A program made the translations under genes and the position numbers. The notes under the pieces are model-generated. The model searched no databases. It was not told the origin of the DNA and worked only from the letters and a program-made list of their open reading frames with translations. Positions 1 to 5,130 of a stretch of 5,831 bases of DNA are shown piece after piece. Every line of letters starts with the position of its first letter. The first letter of the stretch is position 1. Origin of the DNA: Methanobacterium sp. UBA8 (GTDB taxonomy: Archaea > Methanobacteriota > Methanobacteria > Methanobacteriales > Methanobacteriaceae); NCBI GenBank assembly GCA_002509665.1, contig DADN01000254.1, forward strand, positions 1,866 through 7,696, read 5' to 3'.

Positions 1-1
1 T

Positions 2-205
2 GTAAAAGAAGTTAATTCAATAGATTTAATCTCTTTAATACTTGCTATTTTTTCACCTCAATTTTTTGTTTCAAGCTATAAAATTTTCTCAACCTTTTTA
101 ATAATTATATTGATTTTGTTTAATATATTTTCTTATCTTAAGCCATTAAATGAATTTAAAAGTAAAAATAAGCAGTTACAACTATTCAAAATTAGTATCA
201 AATAA
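2..205 (+). CDS. C-terminal tail of a membrane protein (partial)
   Basis: An open frame enters from the left edge and runs 67 codons to a TAA, with no start in the window. The translation has two hydrophobic stretches, at about residues 7-22 (IDLISLILAIFSPQFF) and 30-46 (FSTFLIIILILFNIFSY). The second is a good transmembrane helix and is followed by a Lys-rich polar tail, which would be cytoplasmic by the positive-inside rule. This looks like the last one or two helices of an integral membrane protein. The family cannot be told from this fragment. The DNA is very AT-rich, so a chance frame of this length is possible, but a chance frame would not usually give clean helix-like stretches followed by a basic tail. 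Confidence 0.5.
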   Translation, partial: VKEVNSIDLISLILAIFSPQFFVSSYKIFSTFLIIILILFNIFSYLKPLNEFKSKNKQLQLFKISIK

Positions 206-235
206 CGAACATTGAAATGAAAACTTTCCAATAGT

Positions 236-245
236 TTTATATAAT
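236..245 (+). promoter_or_regulatory. TATA box of the marR promoter
   Basis: TTTATATAAT matches the archaeal TATA consensus closely. By the usual archaeal spacing, transcription would start about 25 bases downstream, near 265-270. That leaves a leader of about 20 bases containing the Shine-Dalgarno site at 273-277. An operator-like motif (244-268) lies between the TATA box and the predicted start, where a bound repressor would block RNA polymerase. Confidence 0.6.
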
Positions 246-268
246 AGTTAGTTAGATAAAACTATTTA
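244..268 (+). promoter_or_regulatory. Putative MarR operator, site 1
   Basis: This 25-bp stretch shares 20 bases with 728-752: ATAGTTAGTT, four variable bases, AAAACTA, one variable base, TTA. It begins at the end of the marR TATA box and ends at about the predicted transcription start. Its right part also forms one arm of a perfect 11-bp inverted repeat: AATAGTTTTAT (230-240) pairs with ATAAAACTATT (256-266), so the TATA box lies between the arms. MarR proteins bind such palindromes as dimers and often repress their own gene. That this MarR binds here is inferred. Confidence 0.55.
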
Positions 269-272
269 CTCA

Positions 273-277
273 AGAGG
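273..277 (+). promoter_or_regulatory. Shine-Dalgarno site that decides the marR start
   Basis: AGAGG lies 10 bases before the ATG at 288 but only one base before the in-frame ATG at 279. Initiation at 279 would leave too little spacing, so 288 is preferred. Confidence 0.5.
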
Positions 278-287
278 AATGAAATGT

Positions 288-713
288 ATGACTTACGAAC
301 TTGAACTGGTAGAGGCAGTTGATAGATTAACCGAGCTTATGGGAAACTTCCAGAATCAGATCCTAAGCGGTGATTTGAAAAGTTTCACCTTGCGCCAATT
401 GTATTATATTGAATTAATCAACAAACATGAAAATATAAGTGTGTCTGAGGTAGCAAAGATGCTGGAAGTTAAAAAGTCCACAGTTTCTGTAGCTATTAAT
501 CAGTTAATAGATCGAGATATTGTAACTAAAATTCAATCCAATGATGATAAGCGCTTTTATTTCCTTCAGCTAACACCAAAAGGCGAAAAAATAATTAAGA
601 TACACATGCAAGTTCACAAAAATGCGATTAAAAAGATCTTAAATGTTTTAAATGAAGATGAAGTTGAAAGCTTCATCAAAATTGTAGATAAAATTACCAC
701 ATCGGGACTGTAA
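288..713 (+). CDS. MarR-family winged-helix transcriptional regulator
   Basis: This is a 141-residue DNA-binding regulator, the usual length for MarR proteins, which act as dimers and often release DNA on binding a small ligand. The N-terminal helix (about 5-27) and the C-terminal helices (about 100-138) would form the dimer interface. Helix-turn-helix residues are about 51-77, SVSEVAKMLEV then the recognition helix KKSTVSVAINQLIDRD. The wing has the family signature D86-D87-K88-R89 followed by FYFLQLTPKGE. The start is set at ATG 288 by AGAGG at 273-277; an in-frame ATG at 279 would add three residues (MKC) but is too close to that site. Its promoter carries an operator-like motif repeated before the downstream methyltransferase, so it probably controls itself and that gene. 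The ligand is unknown. Family assignment is firm; targets are inferred. Confidence 0.9.
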   Translation: MTYELELVEAVDRLTELMGNFQNQILSGDLKSFTLRQLYYIELINKHENISVSEVAKMLEVKKSTVSVAINQLIDRDIVTKIQSNDDKRFYFLQLTPKGEKIIKIHMQVHKNAIKKILNVLNEDEVESFIKIVDKITTSGL

Positions 714-720
714 TTTTTTT
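714..720 (+). terminator. U-tract after marR
   Basis: Seven T residues follow directly on the marR stop codon. Archaeal RNA polymerase can terminate at such U-tracts without a hairpin. It could be a full or partial terminator separating marR from the methyltransferase. A single T7 run is weak evidence in DNA this AT-rich. Confidence 0.3.
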
Positions 721-727
721 CAATGAC

Positions 728-752
728 ATAGTTAGTTTTGCAAAACTAATTA
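728..752 (+). promoter_or_regulatory. Putative MarR operator, site 2
   Basis: The core, TTAGTTTTGCAAAACTAA (732-749), is a perfect 18-bp palindrome with no spacer. The enclosing 25 bp match 244-268 at 20 positions. It lies in the 71-base gap between marR and the methyltransferase, 32 bases before the methyltransferase ATG. No clear TATA box sits at the right distance upstream. It could therefore act on a weak promoter, or as a roadblock to transcription arriving from marR. The palindrome is seen directly; the binding protein is inferred. Confidence 0.6.
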
Positions 753-771
753 GAAATACAAACGAAATAGT

Positions 772-780
772 AAAGGAGGT
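772..780 (+). promoter_or_regulatory. Strong Shine-Dalgarno site of the methyltransferase
   Basis: AAAGGAGGT is a near-complete match to the anti-Shine-Dalgarno end of archaeal 16S rRNA. GGAGG ends five bases before ATG 785. It fixes the start and suggests efficient translation. Confidence 0.7.
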
Positions 781-784
781 TATT

Positions 785-1552
785 ATGGAACAAATAGATA
801 AAAACCGTTTTCACCTGCAAAAAATGGCAGTTAACTATGATAAAATGTGTCAGCTAATGGTACCAGGATATGATTTCCTGCAGAACGCAGTGATAGATAT
901 CTTAAAATTTGAAAATATGGAGGAAATTGTCCTTTTAGATTTAGGAGCTGGAAGCGGTATTTTAATTGAAAAGGCACTGAAAGAGTTTCCAGATTCAACC
1001 TGCTACTATCTAGATTCTTCTGATGAGTTCATGTCTGTTGCAAAGGAAAAATTACAGAAATACGCAGACAGAGTGAATTATATCAAGTCTGATTTTTGCA
1101 AAAACTGGGAATCCAAAATTACAGAAAAACCCACCGTAATTACATCCATGTCTGCAATCCACCACCTTCAAACTGAAAATAAAAAGAAACTGTACCAAAA
1201 ATGTTATGATGTGCTGGAGAAAGGCGGCTGGTTTTTTAATATCGATGAAATGAAGACCATAACCGAAGAAAGTTACTTAAAAAACCTTTATTATTGGGTT
1301 CATCACACTAAAGAACAAAAATATATAATCCCTGATGATTTATCCAGCTCTTATGAAGCATGGATGGAAAAATTCAGCAGCTGGAAAAAAAGAAATTTAG
1401 ATAACGCTCATATTCCTAAACAGGAAGGAGATGACATTCATGAGCCTTTTTTAGCTCAATTAGACTGCCTAAAAGAGATAGGTTTTACTGAAACTGATGT
1501 ATTCTCTAAGCACATGTTATGGTGTTTAATAGGTGGTAAAAAATCATTTTAA
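785..1552 (+). CDS. Class I SAM-dependent methyltransferase, small-molecule type
   Basis: This 255-residue cytosolic protein has a Rossmann-type methyltransferase fold and transfers a methyl group from S-adenosylmethionine. Motif I is LDLGAGSG (51-58). The acidic residue that would bind the ribose is in YLDSS (75-79, D77). The adenine-site acidic residue is probably D103 in KSDF. Motif IV is SMSAIHHL (121-128), followed by the [11 protein letters not shown] strand (145-155). The N-terminal [15 protein letters not shown] and the C-terminal [21 protein letters not shown] are typical of stand-alone small-molecule methyltransferases related to CmoA and Tam, not of DNA or RNA enzymes with extra domains. 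The substrate cannot be read from the sequence. It lies 25 bases before leuC and behind a MarR operator-like site. Yeast Tmt1 methylates trans-aconitate and 3-isopropylmalate, so an aconitase-family metabolite is one possibility. A detoxification role under MarR control is another. Confidence 0.85.
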   Translation: MEQIDKNRFHLQKMAVNYDKMCQLMVPGYDFLQNAVIDILKFENMEEIVLLDLGAGSGILIEKALKEFPDSTCYYLDSSDEFMSVAKEKLQKYADRVNYIKSDFCKNWESKITEKPTVITSMSAIHHLQTENKKKLYQKCYDVLEKGGWFFNIDEMKTITEESYLKNLYYWVHHTKEQKYIIPDDLSSSYEAWMEKFSSWKKRNLDNAHIPKQEGDDIHEPFLAQLDCLKEIGFTETDVFSKHMLWCLIGGKKSF

Positions 1553-1565
1553 AGATGTCAATAAC

Positions 1566-1571
1566 AGGAGG
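1566..1571 (+). promoter_or_regulatory. Shine-Dalgarno site that decides the leuC start
   Basis: AGGAGG lies six bases before ATG 1578, an ideal spacing. The same frame is open back to an ATG at 1533, but that start has no ribosome site, overlaps the methyltransferase by 20 bases, and adds 15 residues not expected in the family. Confidence 0.75.
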
Positions 1572-1577
1572 AATATT

Positions 1578-2834
1578 ATGTCTATGACAATAGCAGAAAA
1601 AATATTTGCAAAAGCCTCTGGTAAAAAAGAGGTCGACGCTGGAGACGTGGTCATGGCTAACATCGATGTTGCAATGACCCACGACCTTACAGGACCTCTA
1701 TCTGTGGAAGCTTTTGAGAAGATAGGGGTTCCTAAAGTCTGGGATCCTGAGAAAATTGTGATCCTTTTTGACCATCAAGTACCTGCAGACTCACTTGATG
1801 CAGTCACAAACCATATGATAATGAGAAAATTCGTAAAAGAACAGGGAATAACCAATTTTTACGATGTTAGAGAAGGTGTATGCCACCAGGTTCTCCCAGA
1901 AAAAGGACATGTAGTTCCTGGAGAAATTGTAGTCGGAACTGATTCCCACACATGTACACATGGAGCCTTAGGAGCTTTTGCAACAGGTATAGGCTCAACA
2001 GACATGTCAATGGTTTTTGCAACAGGAAAATTATGGTTTAAAGTACCAGAAACAATCAAATTCAACATAGAAGGAACATTACCCGATTATACTTATGCTA
2101 AAGATGTAATACTCAACATTATCGGTCAGATTGGTGCTGACGGTGCAACATATAAAGCATGTCAATTTGCAGGTGAAACCACAAGCAATATGTCAGTTTC
2201 AGATAGGATGGTTATGTGTAACATGGCTATTGAAATGGGAGGTAAAACAGGGCTCGTTGAACCAGATCAAAAAACAGTGAATTACCTTAAAAACCGTACC
2301 AACAAATCTTACAATATAATTAAAGGAGATAACGATGCTGCATCCCTTGAAATTATGGACATTGACGTTAGCGATCTTGAACCACAAATCGCATGCCCAC
2401 ACAATGTGGATAATGTTCACGGTATCTCTGAAGTTGAAGGAACACCTATTGACCAGGTCTTCCTTGGATCATGTACTAACGGCCGAATTCAGGATCTTAG
2501 AGACGCTGCAAAGATTCTTAAGGGAAATAAAGTTTCAAACAGCATCAGAATGCTCGTAATTCCTGCTTCACGTGAAGTTTACACCAAAGCACTTAACGAA
2601 GGGTTAATGAACATTTTCGTAGACTCTGGAGCACTTGTTTGCAACCCTTGCTGTGGACCATGTCTCGGAGGACACATAGGGCTCATTGGGCCAGGTGAAG
2701 TCAGCCTCTCAACATCAAACAGAAACTTTAAAGGACGGCAGGGCAGCAGCGAAGGTGAAGTTTACCTGAGTTCTGCAGCAGTGGCAGCAGCATCTGCAAT
2801 CACAGGAAAAATCGAAGATCCGAGGAACCTATAA
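1578..2834 (+). CDS. leuC: 3-isopropylmalate dehydratase (isomerase), large subunit
   Basis: This is the [4Fe-4S] catalytic subunit of the aconitase family and, with LeuD, converts 2-isopropylmalate to 3-isopropylmalate in leucine synthesis. In methanogens the same enzyme type also isomerises citramalate toward 2-oxobutyrate for isoleucine. The protein has 418 residues, normal for the short archaeal form. Visible signatures are FDHQVPAD (64-71), the [10 protein letters not shown] block (121-130), GATYKA (189-194), [11 protein letters not shown] (215-225), GSCTNGR (297-303) and [12 protein letters not shown] (378-389). The cluster ligands would be C299 and the pair C359/C362 in CCGPCLGG. The FDHQVPAD and [14 protein letters not shown] blocks look closer to Methanocaldococcus LeuC than to its homoaconitase, judged from memory. 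It follows the methyltransferase by 25 bases and precedes leuD by 13. A TATA-like TTTAATAG at 1525-1532, inside the methyltransferase, could give leuC its own start near 1555. Confidence 0.9.
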   Translation: MSMTIAEKIFAKASGKKEVDAGDVVMANIDVAMTHDLTGPLSVEAFEKIGVPKVWDPEKIVILFDHQVPADSLDAVTNHMIMRKFVKEQGITNFYDVREGVCHQVLPEKGHVVPGEIVVGTDSHTCTHGALGAFATGIGSTDMSMVFATGKLWFKVPETIKFNIEGTLPDYTYAKDVILNIIGQIGADGATYKACQFAGETTSNMSVSDRMVMCNMAIEMGGKTGLVEPDQKTVNYLKNRTNKSYNIIKGDNDAASLEIMDIDVSDLEPQIACPHNVDNVHGISEVEGTPIDQVFLGSCTNGRIQDLRDAAKILKGNKVSNSIRMLVIPASREVYTKALNEGLMNIFVDSGALVCNPCCGPCLGGHIGLIGPGEVSLSTSNRNFKGRQGSSEGEVYLSSAAVAAASAITGKIEDPRNL

Positions 2835-2836
2835 AA

Positions 2837-2842
2837 AGGTGG
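2837..2842 (+). promoter_or_regulatory. Shine-Dalgarno site that decides the leuD start
   Basis: AGGTGG ends five bases before ATG 2848. The frame is open back to a GTG at 2839, but that codon lies inside the ribosome site, so the ATG is the better start. Confidence 0.65.
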
Positions 2843-2847
2843 TTATT

Positions 2848-3345
2848 ATGAAAGGAAAAGCATGGAAATTCGGAAATGATATAGATACAGATCTAATCCT
2901 CCCTGGAAGATATCTGGTTTTAAGATGTGAATCAGACCTTGCACAGCATTTAATGGAAGGTGCAGACCCAGAATTCCCTAAAAAAGTAAAAAAAGGAGAT
3001 ATAATTGTTGGAGGTAAAAATTTCGGCTGCGGTTCATCAAGAGAACACGCACCTATCGCTATGAAAGGTGCAGGAATCTCTGCAGTAGTTGCAGAATCAT
3101 TCGCAAGAATATTCTACCGAAATGCAATAAACTTGGGTATACCTCTAATAGAAATAAAAGACATCTCCAAACATGTTTCGCAAGGAGATGAACTTGAAAT
3201 AGATATGGAGAAAGGAATTCTAAAGAATTTAACCACTGGAGAAGAATTCACCATCAAAGGATTACCTGGATTCATGCGCAATATACTGGATAAAGGAGGG
3301 CTTATTCCCTACTTAAAAGAAGAAATTGCTAAAGGCGAATTATAG
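2848..3345 (+). CDS. leuD: 3-isopropylmalate dehydratase (isomerase), small subunit
   Basis: This 165-residue swivelling-domain subunit pairs with LeuC and sets substrate specificity. Conserved blocks are WKFGNDIDTDLILPGRY (6-22), GGKNFGCGSSREHAP and FARIFYRNAINLGIPLIE, with KNLTTGEEF and GGLIPYLK near the C-terminus. The specificity loop after PGRY reads Y22-L23-V24-L25. In Methanocaldococcus, homoaconitase MJ1271 has Y-L-R-T here (R26, T27), isopropylmalate isomerase MJ1277 has Y-L-V-Y, and mutating R26 to V gives isomerase activity. The valine therefore favours the leucine-pathway enzyme, although leucine replaces the tyrosine at the next position. The last 48 bases, including the stop, are repeated at 3569-3614 across a palindromic element. 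A second leuC/leuD-like pair for coenzyme B would be expected elsewhere in a methanogen genome. Confidence 0.88.
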   Translation: MKGKAWKFGNDIDTDLILPGRYLVLRCESDLAQHLMEGADPEFPKKVKKGDIIVGGKNFGCGSSREHAPIAMKGAGISAVVAESFARIFYRNAINLGIPLIEIKDISKHVSQGDELEIDMEKGILKNLTTGEEFTIKGLPGFMRNILDKGGLIPYLKEEIAKGEL

Positions 3346-3348
3346 TAA
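3301..3348 (+). repeat. Direct repeat, copy 1: 3' end of leuD
   Basis: This segment encodes the last 14 residues of LeuD plus the stop codon and three more bases. It matches 3569-3614 at 42 of 48 aligned positions, with four substitutions and a 2-base gap. As the in-frame coding copy, it is presumably the original. Confidence 0.85.
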
Positions 3349-3360
3349 ATCAGAGCATCT

Positions 3361-3559
3361 TTAGCTTTCTTATTTCACTCGAAAATCTATGATTTTCGGT
3401 GTTTGCAAAACTGAAAGTTTGCAAATCTTCGATTTGCAACATCGAAAATTTTCAATTTTCGAAAGTTTTGCAACCGTAAAAAATCTTTGATTTTTTACAT
3501 GCCCTAAACACTGTCAAAATTCAAAGAATTTTGACTGTGTTTAAAGGTTTCAAAGCTAA
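3361..3559. repeat. Nested palindromic element with five short-loop hairpins
   Basis: This fills most of the gap of about 330 bases between leuD and the next start. The ends are an 8-bp inverted repeat, TTAGCTTT (3361-3368) and AAAGCTAA (3552-3559). Inside are five hairpins, each with a 3-base loop: CGAAAATC/GATTTTCG (3380-3398), TTGCAAATC/GATTTGCAA (3419-3439), TCGAAAATT/AATTTTCGA (3442-3462), GTAAAAAATC/GATTTTTTAC (3476-3498), and an 18-bp-arm hairpin with one mismatch (3505-3543). The second and third are enclosed by a 10-bp stem, TTGCAAAACT (3403-3412) with AGTTTTGCAA (3464-3473), giving a branched fold. No protein is encoded. It could be a miniature mobile element, a dispersed intergenic repeat or an RNA 3' structure. 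The pairing is exact; the function is unknown. Confidence 0.75.
3505..3543. repeat. Longest hairpin of the element
   Basis: The arms 3505-3522 and 3526-3543 pair over 18 positions with a single T-T mismatch (3512/3536) around an AAA loop. The inner 10 bp, GTCAAAATTC and GAATTTTGAC, pair perfectly. It could stabilise the 3' end of the leuD transcript. Confidence 0.75.
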
Positions 3560-3568
3560 CAAATGAAG

Positions 3569-3614
3569 CTTATTCATTACTTAAGAAGAAATTACTAAAG
3601 GTGAATTATAGTAA
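3569..3614 (+). repeat. Direct repeat, copy 2: decayed leuD tail
   Basis: This copy of 3301-3348 keeps 42 of 48 positions but has lost two bases from the A-run, which shifts the frame and brings an early stop. Its substitutions include changes that would be Pro to His and Ala to Thr, consistent with loss of coding constraint. It is a non-coding relic. The spurious GTG at 3601 in front of the HD gene falls inside it. Confidence 0.85.
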
Positions 3615-3632
3615 CTTCTTTTTAACTACATA

Positions 3633-3660
3633 TTTTTTTTCAAAAACTTTTTATTTTTTT
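3633..3660 (+). terminator. U-tracts downstream of leuD
   Basis: Runs of eight T (3633-3640) and seven T (3654-3660), separated by a short A-containing spacer, could end transcripts arriving from leuCD. The CTTTTTATT at 3647-3655 may instead serve as a weak TATA element for the HD gene; the two roles overlap and cannot be told apart here. Confidence 0.4.
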
Positions 3661-3678
3661 AGGTATCTTTCAATTACT

Positions 3679-4371
3679 ATGGACCCTGAAAAAATTATCA
3701 TAGAAACCGAGAAATTTGTGCATAGCAAATTACAGGGAGAAAGTTCTGGACACGACTGGTGGCATGTTTACCGTGTTTGGAAAAGTTCGGCCTATATCGG
3801 CAGAGAAGAAAATGCGGATCTATTTGTGATCCAGCTTGCAGCTTTACTGCACGATATAGCAGACTGGAAGTTCCACGGAGGGAATGAAAATATCGGCCCA
3901 GAAGTTGCACGAGAATGGCTTGAAAAGTTGCATGTTAATGAAGATATAATTTCACACATAATTGAGATTATTAAAGATATATCTTTTAAGGGTGCTGGAG
4001 TTAAAACGCCCATGAAAACCATTGAAGGCATGATTGTCCAAGATGCAGATAGATTAGATGCTATTGGAGCTATTGGCATAGGTCGAGCGTTCGCTTATGG
4101 AGGATATAAAGGGCGCGAAATGTATAACCCCGATATTAAACCTGTAATGCACGAATCATTTGAGCATTACAAAAACAATAATGGACCGACTATAAATCAT
4201 TTCTATGAAAAATTACTGCTTTTAAAGGATTTAATGAATACTGAAACTGCCAGAGAGCTAGCAGAAGAAAGACACAAATTTATGGAGCAATTTCTGGATA
4301 AATTCCTTGAAGAATGGGAAGGATATGATAGAAAAGTAAGTAATAGAGTTAGAGAAAACTCTGGAGATTAA
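3679..4371 (+). CDS. HD-domain metal-dependent phosphohydrolase, YedJ-like
   Basis: This 230-residue cytosolic protein of the HD superfamily is a probable metal-dependent phosphohydrolase resembling E. coli YedJ. Visible motifs are GHDWWHVYRVW (24-34, giving H25 and H29), the HD pair H58-D59 in LLHDIADWKFHGG, and VQDADRLDAIGAIGIGRAFAYGG (120-142, with D122 or D124 as the fourth ligand). The C-terminal half is helical (HFYEKLLLLKDLMNTETARELAEERHKFM) and matches the YedJ layout. The substrate is not known for the family; hydrolysis of nucleotides or phosphate esters is the usual proposal. The frame is open back to GTG 3601, but those 26 residues come from the leuD-tail relic and T-rich spacer, so ATG 3679 is preferred. 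No good ribosome site precedes it, so the message may be leaderless. It seems to be transcribed alone, with 231 bases to the next gene. Confidence 0.85.
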   Translation: MDPEKIIIETEKFVHSKLQGESSGHDWWHVYRVWKSSAYIGREENADLFVIQLAALLHDIADWKFHGGNENIGPEVAREWLEKLHVNEDIISHIIEIIKDISFKGAGVKTPMKTIEGMIVQDADRLDAIGAIGIGRAFAYGGYKGREMYNPDIKPVMHESFEHYKNNNGPTINHFYEKLLLLKDLMNTETARELAEERHKFMEQFLDKFLEEWEGYDRKVSNRVRENSGD

Positions 4372-4539
4372 AAGAACGTGGACAGATATAATCCTAAAAA
4401 GCAGCAGCCATAAGTCTAAAAATTAAGAAGTAAAAGAAAATTTTTAGAGTTAAATTTAATTGAAATATGAGAATAATTAATCAACTTCAATTGATGTAAT
4501 TTAGAGGCAGTATAAAACTATCAAATCCAGAATTCAATA

Positions 4540-4548
4540 TTTAATATA
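4540..4548 (+). promoter_or_regulatory. TATA-like box for the deaminase
   Basis: TTTAATATA fits the archaeal TATA pattern and would place the transcript start near 4568-4575, about 30 bases before ATG 4603. The rest of the gap 4372-4602 is AT-rich and I see no gene, RNA gene or long repeat in it. A short AGTAAT/ATTACT pair (4565-4570, 4581-4586) lies in the presumed leader but is too short to mean much. Confidence 0.4.
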
Positions 4549-4591
4549 ACTAGAATGAAAACATAGTAATTCTGTAAAATATTACTTCCCC

Positions 4592-4597
4592 GGAGAT
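4592..4597 (+). promoter_or_regulatory. Shine-Dalgarno site of the deaminase
   Basis: GGAGAT, with the GGAG core seven bases before ATG 4603, supports that start. Confidence 0.55.
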
Positions 4598-4602
4598 CTT
4601 AA

Positions 4603-5040
4603 ATGGATAAATTCATGCAAGCAGCAATGGAAGAAGCAAAAAAAGGACTATCTGAAGGAGGAATTCCAATTGGGTCTGTTCTTATCCATAAAGGCAAAAT
4701 CATAGGTCAGGGACATAACAGGCGCGTGCAAAATGGAAGTACAATACTTCACAGTGAAATGGACGCGCTAGAGAATGCTGGGCGCCATTCGGGGGCTTTT
4801 TACCACGAATGTATTCTTTATACCACATTATCACCATGTCCAATGTGTTCTGGAGCTATTTTGCTTTACGGAATTCCCCAAGTGATAATAGGAGAGAATA
4901 AGAACTTCATGGGTGAAGAAGAATTACTTAGATCCAGAGGAGTTAATTTAGAAGTTATTCAAGATCCTTCATGTATTGAAATGATGTCCAGCTTCATTAA
5001 AATGCACCCCAAATTATGGGACGAAGATATAGGGTTATAA
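4603..5040 (+). CDS. Zinc deaminase resembling fungal-type cytosine deaminase
   Basis: This is a 145-residue member of the cytidine deaminase superfamily. The zinc site is H50 with catalytic E52 in LHSEMDALE, and C79 and C82 in SPCPMCSGA. Several features recall yeast cytosine deaminase Fcy1 more than TadA: EGGIPIG (18-24), GHNRR with N39 (substrate-contact Asn in Fcy1), LENAGR, TTLSPCPMC, LLYGIP, the GENKNF block (97-102), and the C-terminal WDEDIGL, whose W139 and D142 match the Fcy1 W152/D155 spacing. The expected reaction is cytosine plus water to uracil plus ammonia, in pyrimidine salvage. Length is close to Fcy1 (158). A guanine or tRNA adenosine deaminase is the alternative, but the C-terminal substrate-closing segment argues against it. 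It has its own promoter-like box and ribosome site, so it is probably monocistronic. Confidence 0.82.
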   Translation: MDKFMQAAMEEAKKGLSEGGIPIGSVLIHKGKIIGQGHNRRVQNGSTILHSEMDALENAGRHSGAFYHECILYTTLSPCPMCSGAILLYGIPQVIIGENKNFMGEEELLRSRGVNLEVIQDPSCIEMMSSFIKMHPKLWDEDIGL

Positions 5041-5082
5041 ACACATTTTGATTCCATTTCACTGTAAGGCTTTCAAAGAAGA

Positions 5083-5090
5083 TTATATAT
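5083..5090 (+). promoter_or_regulatory. TATA box for the acetyltransferase
   Basis: TTATATAT is a good archaeal TATA box. The expected transcript start is near 5110-5116, shortly before the candidate starts at 5128-5143. Confidence 0.45.
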
Positions 5091-5130
5091 TGAAAATGAT
5101 TTAAAATGGGTTACAATTCATCAAGAAGTG

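Noticed and set aside
1533..1577. N-terminal extension of LeuC by 15 residues from an upstream ATG
   Set aside because: It overlaps the methyltransferase, has no ribosome site and is not expected in the family, whereas ATG 1578 has AGGAGG at ideal spacing.
1859..2068. Minus-strand open frame inside leuC
   Set aside because: It is a shadow of the conserved leuC coding frame with no recognisable product; the same holds for 2199-2420 (minus) and 2335-2559 (plus).
1578..3345. Homoaconitase (hacA/hacB) for coenzyme B synthesis
   Set aside because: The small-subunit loop has Val, not the homoaconitase Arg, and the large-subunit blocks look LeuC-like; I kept isopropylmalate isomerase, though dual function is not excluded.
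3399..3476. tRNA or other cloverleaf RNA gene in the branched palindrome
   Set aside because: The fold is branched, but there is no T-loop GTTCRA, no normal anticodon arm and the stems are almost all A-T; it is better described as a repeat element.
3380..3543. CRISPR array
   Set aside because: The hairpin arms differ from one another and there are no constant-length spacers between identical repeats.
3601..3678. N-terminal extension of the HD protein from GTG 3601, giving a hydrophobic leader
   Set aside because: The extension is a translation of the leuD-tail relic and T-rich spacer; its Phe/Tyr content is a composition effect, not a signal peptide.
3698..4079. Minus-strand open frames inside the HD gene
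   Set aside because: They lie antisense to a well-supported conserved gene, have no ribosome site that I can see, and resemble no family I know.
4511..4520. Third MarR operator upstream of the deaminase (TATAAAACTA)
   Set aside because: Only one half-site is present, with no matching TAGTT half at the right distance; this is likely chance in AT-rich DNA.
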